In this document: in pieces, positions 44,333 through 53,103 of the stretch | How positions within the stretch are numbered: position 1 is the stretch's first letter | Layout: every line of letters begins with the position of its first letter | Source: Mesorhizobium comanense | GTDB lineage: Bacteria > Pseudomonadota > Alphaproteobacteria > Rhizobiales > Rhizobiaceae | Direction of reading: 5' to 3' | Length of the DNA: 64,000 nucleotides | NCBI RefSeq assembly: GCF_005503535.1 | Contig: NZ_SCNN01000011.1 | Coordinates: forward strand, 124,001 to 188,000 | Notes under the pieces: generated by a model | The model's input: the letters and a program-made list of their open reading frames with translations, nothing else | Told to the model about the DNA's origin: nothing | The model's database searches: none | Made by a program: the position numbers and the translations under genes

Positions 44333-45217
44333 ATGCCGCTCTACCGCCAGTTCAACACCCAGGAAGAACTCGACTGGGAATACCGGCCCGAGGCGCGGAT
44401 CGACGATCCCGAGGCATTCGAGAAAATCATCGCCGGGCGGATCGCTGAGGCCAACGAAGCGCGGAAAGTCCTGACGCGGACGGCCGACGTGCCCTACGGG
44501 CCGACACGCATGGAGAAGCTCGACATCTATCTGGCCGCGCAAGCCGGCGCGCCGATCGTCATCTTCATCCACGGCGGCTACTGGTTCGACGGACGGCTGA
44601 AGAAGGAGAACTACATCTGGGTGGCGAAGGGGTTTACCAACAGCGGCGTCACCACCGTCATCATCGACTATGATGTCTGTCCCAAGGTGACCGTCGACGA
44701 AATCGTGCGCCAGTGCCGCGCCGCCGTCGCATGGGTTTACGCGAACGCGCACACATTCGGCGGCGACAGGGAACGGCTGTATGTTACCGGAAACTCCGCC
44801 GGCGGCCATCTGGCGGCGATGATGGCCGTCACCGACTGGGTGGAGGACTACGCCTTGCCGGCCGATGTCATCAAGGGGGCCTGCCCGATCAGCGGCCTCT
44901 ATGACCTAGAACCGTTTCAGTACACATGGCTTCAGCCGAAGATCCAGCTCAATGGCCAGCAGATCCGCCGCAACAGCCCGATCCTGCATGTGCCGGCGGG
45001 AGCACCGCCGCTCCTCGTCAGCTGGGGCACCGAGGAAAGCTCTGAATTCTGGCGGCAGTCGGAAGCCTTCGGCGCCGAATGGCAAGCCAAGGGAAACGGC
45101 TTGACACTGCATCCGCAGGAAGGCCGCAACCACTACACAGTCATCAGCGGCTTCGCCGACGCGGGCAGCGGCTTCCTGAAAGTGGTGATGGACCACATGC
45201 GCCGATGCTGGAAGTAG
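44333..45217 (+). CDS. Alpha/beta hydrolase, kynurenine-formamidase/esterase-like
   Basis: A 294-residue hydrolase with the oxyanion motif IFIHGGYWF (about residues 80-88), the nucleophile motif VTGNSAGGHLA, and a C-terminal GRNHYTVISGF with the likely catalytic His. It falls in the HGG/kynurenine-formamidase-like group of esterases. The substrate is not evident; hydrolysis of a formyl or acyl group would fit the formamidase in the divergent operon. The LacI gene follows 61 bases later on the same strand. Confidence 0.82.
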   Translation: MPLYRQFNTQEELDWEYRPEARIDDPEAFEKIIAGRIAEANEARKVLTRTADVPYGPTRMEKLDIYLAAQAGAPIVIFIHGGYWFDGRLKKENYIWVAKGFTNSGVTTVIIDYDVCPKVTVDEIVRQCRAAVAWVYANAHTFGGDRERLYVTGNSAGGHLAAMMAVTDWVEDYALPADVIKGACPISGLYDLEPFQYTWLQPKIQLNGQQIRRNSPILHVPAGAPPLLVSWGTEESSEFWRQSEAFGAEWQAKGNGLTLHPQEGRNHYTVISGFADAGSGFLKVVMDHMRRCWK

Positions 45218-45278
45218 CTGCCCCGGCGAGCCGCCCGGCATTGGCAATCGGCTCGCTCATCCGATAAGGAAACCTTGC

Positions 45279-46292
45279 ATGGTCACCCGAGCCGACGTCG
45301 CGAACAGGGCTGGAACATCGACCGCCGTCGTCAGCTACGTCGTCAATGACGGCCCTCGACCGGTGGCCGCTGAAACGCGCCGTCGCGTGCTCGAGGCAAT
45401 CGCCGAACTTGGCTATAGGCCGAACCGCGTCGCGCAGGCCCTGCGCGGCCAACGGTCGCGCGTTCTCGGGCTGATCGTGCCCGACATCTCCAATCCGTTT
45501 TACGCCGAACTTGCACGCGTCATCGAAAACTGCGCCGATCTCGACGGCTACACGCTTGTGCTCGGCAACAGCGAGCAGGATGCGCAGCGCGAATTGCGCT
45601 ATGTCCGCACCTTCCTCGACCGCCAGGTCGACGGCCTGTTCCTGATCAGCGGCTCGAGCTCCGAGGAATTGATGGCGCTGTTTTCGGAGATCGCGGTGCC
45701 CTTCATCCTTCTCGACCGGCGCATCAACTACGCACCCAATGCGTATCTGCTGGCGACCGACGGCATTGCCGGGGCGGTGATGGCGACGAACCACCTGCTA
45801 TCGCTCGGCCACCGGCGCATCGCGGCGCTGTGCGGCCCTTCGAAAATGCCGAGCGAACGCGCCAAGGGTTACATTCAGGCGATGGGCCAGGCGGGCCTCG
45901 AGCCGGTCCTCTACCATAGTGCCGATTTCGATCGGCAATCCACCTATGATCTGGCCAGGGACATTCTGGGGCGAAGCGACCGGCCGAGCGGGCTCTTTGC
46001 CACGTTCGATCTCGCCGGCATCAGCGTGCTGCGTGCGGCGGCCGACTGCGGCATGCGCATCCCCACCGAGATGGCGGTGATCGGATACGACAACATTCAG
46101 GAAGGGCTCTATGCGACGCCGCGACTAACGACGATCGCGCAACCCACCGAGGAACTGGGCAGGCTCGCGACCCGGCATCTGACCGGACTCGTCGAAGGCA
46201 GGATCGAACGCACCTTCGGCATGAAACTGATCTCGCCGCGCCTGGTCATTCGCGAAAGCTGCGGCTGGACGGGCACCAGCAAGGCAAGCTGA
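45279..46292 (+). CDS. LacI family transcriptional regulator
   Basis: A 337-residue repressor. The N-terminal helix-turn-helix and hinge read TRADVANRAGTSTAVVSYVVNDG and ELGYRPNRVAQALRG, followed by a periplasmic-binding-like sensor domain (IVPDISNPFYAELARVIEN ... VIGYDNIQEGLYATPRLTTI). Effectors of such regulators are sugars or nucleosides, which fits the nucleoside importer and hydrolase close by. A CpG-centred dyad at 44197 is a candidate operator. It converges on the GntR gene at 46373. Confidence 0.87.
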   Translation: MVTRADVANRAGTSTAVVSYVVNDGPRPVAAETRRRVLEAIAELGYRPNRVAQALRGQRSRVLGLIVPDISNPFYAELARVIENCADLDGYTLVLGNSEQDAQRELRYVRTFLDRQVDGLFLISGSSSEELMALFSEIAVPFILLDRRINYAPNAYLLATDGIAGAVMATNHLLSLGHRRIAALCGPSKMPSERAKGYIQAMGQAGLEPVLYHSADFDRQSTYDLARDILGRSDRPSGLFATFDLAGISVLRAAADCGMRIPTEMAVIGYDNIQEGLYATPRLTTIAQPTEELGRLATRHLTGLVEGRIERTFGMKLISPRLVIRESCGWTGTSKAS

Positions 46293-46372
46293 AGCAAAAG
46301 CCGTATGGTGGCCTCGAACGGCTGCCGACAATGCCGGAGGCAGTCAGCGATGCCGTGACGCGCTGAACGGCG

Positions 46373-47053
46373 CTAGGATTTGCGCGACAGCCCTCCCCGC
46401 TCTATCGCATTGACGAGCTTTCCGCTTCCCTCGCGAAGATGCCTCCTCAAGACGCTCACGGCCTTTTCGCCGTCATGCAGGCGGCAGGCGGCGAGCAAGT
46501 CACGGTGCTCGTTCTGCGAGCGGCTGCGATAATCGAGGTTAGACAGAAGGATGCGAACATACCGGTCGGCCGCGTTATGATGCGCTTCGATCAGGCCGAG
46601 CAGGCGGCGATTGCCGCAGCCATCGTAAAGCGCCAAGTGAAAGACGCGGTTCAGCACGCCCCAGCGGCCGACATCACGCTCCGCGTCGATCTGGTCGAGG
46701 GCCTGTTCGGCCTCTTCAAGCCTGGCGTCGGCCAAGGCGGGCACGGACAGCCGGAGCGCTTCGCATTCGAGCAATTCGCGCACCGCGTAGATTTCGGCGA
46801 TCTCGGCGCCGTCTATTTTAGCGACATGGGCGCCCTTTGTCGGATGAATGGAAACAATGCCCTCGGCCTCCAACTGGCGAAGCGCATCGCGGATCGGCAT
46901 GCGGCTGAAGCCGAACCGTTCGGCCAGATCATCCTGACGCAGAGCGATGCCGGCCTTGAGAGCGCCGCTGGCTATCGCCTCGCGCAGGACATTGGCGACC
47001 TGCTCGGCGACCGTCAGCGGCCTGTCGATCAGCCCTTCCGTGAATCCGCGCAC
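46373..47053 (-). CDS. GntR family regulator, FCD (FadR) subfamily
   Basis: A 226-residue regulator. The N-terminal winged helix has LTVAEQVANVLREAIASGAL and FGFSRMPIRDALRQLEAEGIV; the C-terminal all-helical FCD domain has IYAVRELLECEALRL and the metal-ligand-like ENEHRDLLAACRL-type segment NEHRDLL. The GTG at 47053, with GGAGGGAG about ten bases upstream, starts it better than the open frame beyond. It is divergent from the semialdehyde dehydrogenase operon. Two dyads in the gap are candidate sites. Confidence 0.85.
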   Translation of the reverse strand: MRGFTEGLIDRPLTVAEQVANVLREAIASGALKAGIALRQDDLAERFGFSRMPIRDALRQLEAEGIVSIHPTKGAHVAKIDGAEIAEIYAVRELLECEALRLSVPALADARLEEAEQALDQIDAERDVGRWGVLNRVFHLALYDGCGNRRLLGLIEAHHNAADRYVRILLSNLDYRSRSQNEHRDLLAACRLHDGEKAVSVLRRHLREGSGKLVNAIERGGLSRKS

Positions 47054-47118
47054 CCTATGCTCCCTCCACCACGCAGCCTCAGCGTAGAGGAAAACGAACA
47101 GGCTGGATATGCGTATCC

Positions 47119-47128
47119 TCGTGTACGA
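47119..47128. promoter_or_regulatory. Candidate FadR-type site
   Basis: TCGTGTACGA is a short dyad fitting the TnGT-N2-ACnA pattern common for FCD-type GntR operators. It lies 66 bases upstream of the regulator start in the divergent gap, a position suited to autoregulation. It is short enough to arise by chance. Confidence 0.3.
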
Positions 47129-47246
47129 ACCGCGCTGGGTGCGGAAATCCGTCATCAAGCCTGTGAAGAACGACTTCGCCCGTCACTCGCTGTTCTGCTG
47201 GCGGCGGCGACATCGAGCCGGAGAGATCGTCTTGGCGATCGACGCA

Positions 47247-47265
47247 ATAGAGAGATTCTCTCTAT
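47247..47265. promoter_or_regulatory. Perfect 19-base dyad upstream of the semialdehyde dehydrogenase gene
   Basis: ATAGAGAGATTCTCTCTAT has perfect 8-bp arms around ATT, 81 bases before the dehydrogenase start. It does not follow the usual GntR pattern but is the most symmetric element in the gap, so it may be an operator for the local regulator or another protein. Confidence 0.45.
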
Positions 47266-47346
47266 CGGCGAGCATCCAAACAGCCTCTCTGTCCGCCCGC
47301 GATGGATAATCTCCCGACATCCATTTTTGAACGGGAGGCTTCGACC

Positions 47347-48840
47347 ATGTCCGCGCATTTCGCCCGCCCGCATCGCCACCAGGCGCTCGAGCGGCTCGCC
47401 GACCGCCGCCTGCTGCGCGAGCTCGCCTATATCGACGGCCATTGGACAGCGAGCGAGACGGCCGAGAGTTTCGAGGTCACCGATCCGGCAACCGGCGACA
47501 CTGTCGCTTTCGTCGCCGCGCTCGACGCGCGCCAGACGACAAAGGCGATCGATGCCGCCGCGCGTGCCTTCGCCGGCTGGCGATCGCTGCTGCCGCAGGA
47601 GCGATCAGGAATTCTGCGAAAATGGTTCGAGCTGATCGTCGCGGCGAAGGACGATCTCGCGCTGCTGATGACGCTCGAACAGGGCAAGCCGCTGCAGGAG
47701 TCGCTGGGCGAGATCGACTACGCCGCCTCCTTCGTCGAATGGTATGCCGAGGACGCAAAACGCCTCAATGCCGAAAGCGTCACCAGCCATCTGCCCGACG
47801 CGGAAATGATGGTGCGGCGTGAGCCGCTCGGCGTCGTCGGCATCGTCACCCCATGGAATTTTCCCTCGGCGATGCTGACCCGCAAGGCGGCGGCCGCCCT
47901 TGCCGCCGGCTGCACCATCGTTGCGCATCCGTCTTCCGAGACGCCGCTGTCGGCGCTGGCGCTGGCCGAACTCGGCGAACGCGCCGGCCTGCCCGCCGGC
48001 GTCTTCAACATCGTCACCGGCAATGCCGCGACAATCGTCGGCCGCATGTGCGAGGACGCGCGCGTCCGTGCCATGAGCTTCACCGGTTCTACCGAGGTCG
48101 GCAGGCTGATCGCCGCACAGAGCGCGCCGACCATGAAGCGGCTGGTGATGGAGCTTGGCGGCCACGCCCCGCTGATCGTGTTTGCCGACGCTGATCTCGA
48201 CAAGGCGGTGACCATCGCCATCGACGCCAAGTTCGCCACGTCGGGCCAGGACTGCCTTGCCGCCAACCGCATCTATGTGCAGCGCCCGGTCTACGACCGT
48301 TTATGTGCCGCTTTCGGCCGCCGCATCGAACAGCTTCGCACCGGTAACGGCCTTTCCGGCGACATCGACATCGGCCCGCTGATGCATGAGCGCGCCATCA
48401 AGAAGGTCGAGGAACAGGTGGCGGATGCGCTCGCCCTCGGCGCGCGTTGCCTGGCCGGCGGCAGGCGCCATTCCGCCGGGCCGCTGTTCTATCAGCCGAC
48501 GCTGCTCGTGGACGTGCCGGACGATGCGCTGATCATGCGCGAAGAGACGTTCGGTCCGGTCGCCGCCGTAACACCGTTCGACAATGAGGCCGAGGTGATC
48601 GCCCGCGCCAACGCCACCGAATACGGCCTTGTCGCCTATGTCGTGACCGAGAATGGCGCGCGCCAGCAACGCATGGGCCGGGCGCTGGACTATGGCATGG
48701 TGGCGATCAATCGTGTGAAGATCACCGGCGCGCCGATCCCCTTCGGCGGCGTCAAGCAGTCCGGCATCGGCCGTGAGGGCTCGCGCCATGGGCTGGAGGC
48801 TTTCACCGATCTCAAATATCTCTGCCTGGATGTGGCTTAA
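47347..48840 (+). CDS. NAD(P)-dependent semialdehyde dehydrogenase (succinate-semialdehyde type)
   Basis: A 497-residue aldehyde dehydrogenase of the GabD group. N171 in TPWNFPSAM, E269 in MELGGHAP and catalytic C303 in TSGQDCLAANR are intact. The lysine expected in the KPSSETP-type cofactor motif is His (AHPSSETP), which may change cofactor use. It probably oxidises the semialdehyde made by the adjacent omega-aminotransferase. It starts after GGGAGG. The aminotransferase gene lies 35 bases downstream. Confidence 0.85.
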   Translation: MSAHFARPHRHQALERLADRRLLRELAYIDGHWTASETAESFEVTDPATGDTVAFVAALDARQTTKAIDAAARAFAGWRSLLPQERSGILRKWFELIVAAKDDLALLMTLEQGKPLQESLGEIDYAASFVEWYAEDAKRLNAESVTSHLPDAEMMVRREPLGVVGIVTPWNFPSAMLTRKAAAALAAGCTIVAHPSSETPLSALALAELGERAGLPAGVFNIVTGNAATIVGRMCEDARVRAMSFTGSTEVGRLIAAQSAPTMKRLVMELGGHAPLIVFADADLDKAVTIAIDAKFATSGQDCLAANRIYVQRPVYDRLCAAFGRRIEQLRTGNGLSGDIDIGPLMHERAIKKVEEQVADALALGARCLAGGRRHSAGPLFYQPTLLVDVPDDALIMREETFGPVAAVTPFDNEAEVIARANATEYGLVAYVVTENGARQQRMGRALDYGMVAINRVKITGAPIPFGGVKQSGIGREGSRHGLEAFTDLKYLCLDVA

Positions 48841-48875
48841 GCCCGCGCCGGGTCTGTCTTTCAAGGAGTCCAAAA

Positions 48876-50255
48876 ATGCTCGACCAATCCAACGAACTCA
48901 ACGCCTGGGATCGCGACCATTTCTTTCACCCCTCGACGCATATGGGCACCCACGCGCGGGGAGAATCGCCGACGCGGATCATGGCCGGCGGCGAAGGCGT
49001 CACCGTCTGGGACAACAACGGCAGGAAGAGCATCGATGCCTTCGCCGGCCTCTATTGCGTCAATGTCGGATACGGCCGCCAAAAGATATCAGATGCCATT
49101 GCCGAACAGGCAAAGAACCTCGCCTATTACCATGCCTATGTCGGGCACGGCACCGAGGCCTCGATCACGCTTTCCAAGATGATCATCGACCGCGCGCCGA
49201 AGGGCATGAGCCGGGTCTATTTCGGCCTCTCCGGCTCGGACGCCAACGAGACCAACATCAAGCTGATCTGGTACTACAACAATGTGCTCGGCCGGCCCGA
49301 GAAGAAGAAGATCATCTCGCGCTGGCGCGGCTATCACGGGTCGGGCGTGATGACCGGCTCGCTGACCGGTCTCGAACTGTTCCACAATGCCTTCGACCTG
49401 CCACGCGCGCCGGTGCTGCACACCGAAGCACCCTATTATTTCCGCCGTGCCGACCGCTCGATGAGCGAGGAGCAGTTTTCGCAGCATTGCGCCGACAAGC
49501 TTGAAGAGATGATTCTCGCCGAAGGCCCCGAGACGGTGGCAGCCTTCATCGGCGAACCGATCCTCGGCACAGGCGGCATCGTGCCGCCGCCGGCCGGCTA
49601 TTGGGACAAAATCCAGGCCGTCCTGAAGAAGTACGACGTGCTGCTGGTCGCCGACGAGGTCGTGACGGGCTTCGGCCGACTGGGCACCATGTTCGGCTCC
49701 GACCATCACGGCATCAAGCCGGACCTGATCACCATCGCCAAGGGCCTGACCTCGGCCTATGCGCCGCTGTCCGGCGTCATCGTCGCCGACAAAGTATGGC
49801 AGGTTCTGGTGCAGGGATCGGACAAACTCGGCTCGCTCGGCCATGGCTGGACCTATTCGGCGCATCCGATCTGCGTTGCCGCGGGCGTGGCCAACCTCGA
49901 GCTGATCGACGAGATGGATCTGGTCAAGAATGCCGGCGAGACCGGCGCTTACTTCCGCGCCGAACTGGCGAAGGCGCTCGGAGGCCACAAGCACGTCGGC
50001 GAAGTTCGCGGCGATGGCATGCTGGCGGCGGTCGAGTTCGTCAGGGACCGCGACGACCGCGTGTTCTTCGATCCGTCGCTGAAGATCGGTCCCCAGGTGG
50101 CCACCGCGCTCGCGGCGAGCGGCGTCATCGGCCGCGCCATGCCGCAGGGCGACATTCTCGGTTTCGCGCCGCCGCTGTGCCTGAGCCGTGAGGAGGCCGA
50201 TATCGTGGTGGCCAAGACAGCCGATGCGGTAAAGAGCGTGTTCTCCAGCCTCTGA
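48876..50255 (+). CDS. Class III omega-aminotransferase
   Basis: A 459-residue PLP enzyme: LSGSDANETNIKLIWYYNN, D260 in LLVADEVVTGFGR, PLP lysine K289 in TIAKGLTSAYAP, and GHGWTYSAHPICVA. It resembles omega-amino acid-pyruvate and putrescine-type aminotransferases found widely in rhizobia. It would remove the terminal amino group to give a semialdehyde for the dehydrogenase just upstream. It starts after AAGGAG. The amine substrate is not defined by the motifs. Confidence 0.85.
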   Translation: MLDQSNELNAWDRDHFFHPSTHMGTHARGESPTRIMAGGEGVTVWDNNGRKSIDAFAGLYCVNVGYGRQKISDAIAEQAKNLAYYHAYVGHGTEASITLSKMIIDRAPKGMSRVYFGLSGSDANETNIKLIWYYNNVLGRPEKKKIISRWRGYHGSGVMTGSLTGLELFHNAFDLPRAPVLHTEAPYYFRRADRSMSEEQFSQHCADKLEEMILAEGPETVAAFIGEPILGTGGIVPPPAGYWDKIQAVLKKYDVLLVADEVVTGFGRLGTMFGSDHHGIKPDLITIAKGLTSAYAPLSGVIVADKVWQVLVQGSDKLGSLGHGWTYSAHPICVAAGVANLELIDEMDLVKNAGETGAYFRAELAKALGGHKHVGEVRGDGMLAAVEFVRDRDDRVFFDPSLKIGPQVATALAASGVIGRAMPQGDILGFAPPLCLSREEADIVVAKTADAVKSVFSSL

Positions 50256-50416
50256 GCCTGGCCTCGAGCAATCAGTCCGAAAGCCGGAGCGTTCGGCCTG
50301 CGGCCCTCCCGTGGCTGTCATAATCGGAATGGCTTGCAGTCCAGGCTGCAAGCCGCCACAAACTGTGATCCAAGCCGCGAGGCCGGCGGAACTGGGTCAC
50401 AGGATTAAGGCAGGAC

Positions 50417-51913
50417 ATGACAAGCCGGATGATACTGCTCGACGCCAAGCCGCTTGGCGTCGGCGACGTCGCCGAGATCGCACGGCGCAAAGCCCGGCTG
50501 ATGCTGGGCGAGGAGGCGATGCGACGGATTCGCGCGAGCCGCTCGCTCATCGAGCACCTGACGGGGCTCGGCAAGCCAATGTACGGCGTCACGACGGGTC
50601 TCGGCGCCTGCGTCGACACACCGCTGGCGCAGGCCGACCTCATCGCCTTCCAGCACAGCGTGCCGCTCAGCCACAGCATGGGCATCGGCCCGGCCTTGCC
50701 GATCGAGGCGGTGCGGGCGCTGATGACCGCGCGAATCTCCGGCATGGCTGCCGGCGGTACCGGCACCTCGGAACGCGTGGTGATGGGTCTGGTGGCAGCA
50801 CTCAATGCAGGCGTTCACCCGGTGATCCCCACATGGGGATCGGTCGGCGCGGCGGATCTCGCCCATCTCGGCCATATGGCAAGGGCGCTGCGCGGTGACG
50901 GCGAATGCGAGTTCCAGGGCAGGATCATGCCCTCCCCCGAGGCGCTCTCCCTTGCCGGGCTCGAACCGCTCGACCTGCGCGAGAAGGACGGCCACGCCAT
51001 TATCGTCGCCAACAGCCTGTCGACCGGCACGGCCTGCCTTTGCCTTGAAGACATCGCCAACCTCATCGACTGGGCGCTCGCCGCGGTGGCGCTCAACTAC
51101 GAAGCGTTCCGCTCCTCGCTCAGCGCCATCGACGCCGATGCGCTCGCCGCGCGGCCGGCCTTCGGCCAGCAGGAGATCGGCGCAAGGCTGCGCACCGAGC
51201 TCGCCGGCAGCGGCCTTTGGAAGGACAAGGCGGCGCGGCGCCTGCAGGATCCACTCAGTTACCGCTGCGTGCCCCAGGTGTGGGGCGGCCTGCTCAACGC
51301 ATTCGAACAGGCAAGGCTGGCGACCGACATCGAACTGACCCATTCGGGCGACAACCCGGTGATCCTGCCCGACGCCGAGCGCGTCGTCTCGAACGGCAAT
51401 TTCGACCTCACCGCGATGACGCTCGCCTGGGAGCAGCTTGGCCAGGCGCTGGCGCATTGCGCGGTCGGCACCGCCAACCGCTGCATGAAGCTGATGTCGC
51501 CGATCACGGCGGAGCTGCCGCGCTTCCTGTCGGCAAGGGGTGGCAGTCGCCAGGGCTATGCGGAGTTGCAGAAGCCGCTCGCGGCGCTGGAAGCCGAAAT
51601 CCGGCACCTGGCCAATCCGATGTCGCTCAGCCCGCTCGCCGTTTCCGACGGCATCGAGGATCAGTCGTCAATGGCGCCGCGGGTGGTTGCCAAGACCGCC
51701 GAGATCATCGAGCGGATGCGCTACCTCGTTGCTATGGAACTGATCTTCGCGGCAACCGGCGTGGAACTGCGCGGCGTGGTCGACAGTATGGGTGAAGGGC
51801 CGAAGCGCACCTTTGCCGCCGTGCGCTCACTCGTCGCCCCGCTCGACGACGACCGCGAGATGAGCACCGACATGACGCGGATGGCGCGAATGGTTTCCGG
51901 AGCCCGGGATTGA
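50417..51913 (+). CDS. Histidine/aromatic ammonia-lyase-family protein lacking the MIO triad
   Basis: A 498-residue protein that clearly belongs to the HAL/PAL family: YGVTTGLGACVDTPL near residue 56, FQHSVPLSHSMGIGPALP, NSLSTGTACLCLEDIANL, QDPLSYRCVPQVWG and DGIEDQSSMAPR. The segment that normally reads GSVGASGDLAPL reads G141-SVGAADLAHL here. The Ala-Ser-Gly that cyclises to the MIO electrophile is thus missing, and one residue is lost. The lyase Tyr in QDPYS is Leu. It may be a different lyase, a mutase or a non-catalytic relative. It follows the aminotransferase by 161 bases. Confidence 0.8.
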   Translation: MTSRMILLDAKPLGVGDVAEIARRKARLMLGEEAMRRIRASRSLIEHLTGLGKPMYGVTTGLGACVDTPLAQADLIAFQHSVPLSHSMGIGPALPIEAVRALMTARISGMAAGGTGTSERVVMGLVAALNAGVHPVIPTWGSVGAADLAHLGHMARALRGDGECEFQGRIMPSPEALSLAGLEPLDLREKDGHAIIVANSLSTGTACLCLEDIANLIDWALAAVALNYEAFRSSLSAIDADALAARPAFGQQEIGARLRTELAGSGLWKDKAARRLQDPLSYRCVPQVWGGLLNAFEQARLATDIELTHSGDNPVILPDAERVVSNGNFDLTAMTLAWEQLGQALAHCAVGTANRCMKLMSPITAELPRFLSARGGSRQGYAELQKPLAALEAEIRHLANPMSLSPLAVSDGIEDQSSMAPRVVAKTAEIIERMRYLVAMELIFAATGVELRGVVDSMGEGPKRTFAAVRSLVAPLDDDREMSTDMTRMARMVSGARD

Positions 51914-51941
51914 GCAGATAAGGACGCCGGGTGGGCTTCCT

Positions 51942-52928
51942 TCAGCCATCCGCCGTGGAAATGCTCTCCGCTCTTTCCCTGACGGCGGAGGGCGCCACGC
52001 CATAACGCTTCCTGAAGGTGCGATTGAAGTAGGAAATATCCCCGAAACCGACATCGTAGGCAGTGGCGCCGATCGGACGGGCGGGTCCGTTGCGCAACAG
52101 CAGCTTGCGCGCCTCGGCAAGGCGGCGCTCAAGAAGATATTTCGAAAAGGTGGTGCCCTCGCGCTGAAACAGTTTCTGGACATATCTCGGCGTCACATTG
52201 AGCACGCCAGCCACCCTGGAGACGTCGAGGTCGCCGTCGCGCAGGTGATCGTCGATGTAGCGCTTTACAGGCAGCAGCCGATCGCGATCCGGCGCCGGCG
52301 GGGCTTCCAGATAAGCGACCACAAGCGGCAGGATTTCGTTGAAATGGGCATTCGCCATCTCGGCCTCTCCCGCGGAATGCGGACCGCGCATCAGCAGATA
52401 GGCGCCGTAGGTGATCAGAAGCTGGAGCGGCGGGAATGTTCTCGGGATCGGCCGCAGCATCAGCCTGGAAAGCGTGGCGCCTGGAACGCGGAAGGCACCC
52501 GCGGGCAGACTGCCGCAATCAAGACGGCCGCCCTCGGGCAGGTACCAGTCATACGGCAACTCGCCTGAGACAAAGAGAAAATCGCCAGGCTCGGCTTCTA
52601 TCGTTCGTCCGTCCTGCGCGACGATCAAGGGGCCTTCCATGCTTCTCAGCATCAGCACCCTGCCCGAGCCTGGCGTGCCCGAGGCCTTCAGGCGCAGCGG
52701 CGACGACGGGAAGAAGCATGTCATGACACTCAAACCGGCCAGGCCGCACCTGATTCCATGCATGCCGGAAAGCACGCCTCTTTCCACCTCGACCGTGGCG
52801 CCTCCGATAATCGGAGAGAAATGAGCGGCGCATAGCCGCCGCGCCTCCGCGTCGTCGTGGCCGGCCATGTCGAAGCTGACCGGGCTGGCGCCGCTGGCGT
52901 TCGCAGGCGTGTGATATAACTGCAACAT
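51942..52928 (-). CDS. AraC family regulator of the siderophore uptake locus
   Basis: About 328 residues. The N-terminal half is a ligand-sensing domain (GCFF-like VMTCFFPSSPLRL, EPGDFLFVSGELPY). The C-terminal 100 residues are a double helix-turn-helix (LDVSRVAGVLNVTPRYVQKLF and AYDVGFGDISYFNRTFRKRYG). It is divergent from the TonB receptor, as RhrA/PchR-type activators are from their siderophore genes, so siderophore-responsive activation is inferred. The ATG at 52928 is used; a GTG at 52997 would add 23 residues. Confidence 0.82.
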   Translation of the reverse strand: MLQLYHTPANASGASPVSFDMAGHDDAEARRLCAAHFSPIIGGATVEVERGVLSGMHGIRCGLAGLSVMTCFFPSSPLRLKASGTPGSGRVLMLRSMEGPLIVAQDGRTIEAEPGDFLFVSGELPYDWYLPEGGRLDCGSLPAGAFRVPGATLSRLMLRPIPRTFPPLQLLITYGAYLLMRGPHSAGEAEMANAHFNEILPLVVAYLEAPPAPDRDRLLPVKRYIDDHLRDGDLDVSRVAGVLNVTPRYVQKLFQREGTTFSKYLLERRLAEARKLLLRNGPARPIGATAYDVGFGDISYFNRTFRKRYGVAPSAVRERAESISTADG

Positions 52929-53103
52929 TCTCGATCTGGACTGTCTGAGTTCGTTTTCAGCAGTGCCGGTTTCGCTTCCCCCCAAGCGCTCCACCACCCC
53001 TGGTCAATAACATGAGTAATTGAGACATGTTTATTCGATCCGGAATGAACGGGCCAGCGATTTGTGGCCCGTTCATTGCGGATGGCAAATTGGGGGTGCC
53101 ACT

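Noticed and set aside
52929..53103. Iron-responsive (RirA-type or Fur-type) operator before the TonB receptor
   Set aside because: I looked for a TGA-N9-TCA or Fur-like 19-base dyad and found none convincing, although iron control is likely on general grounds.
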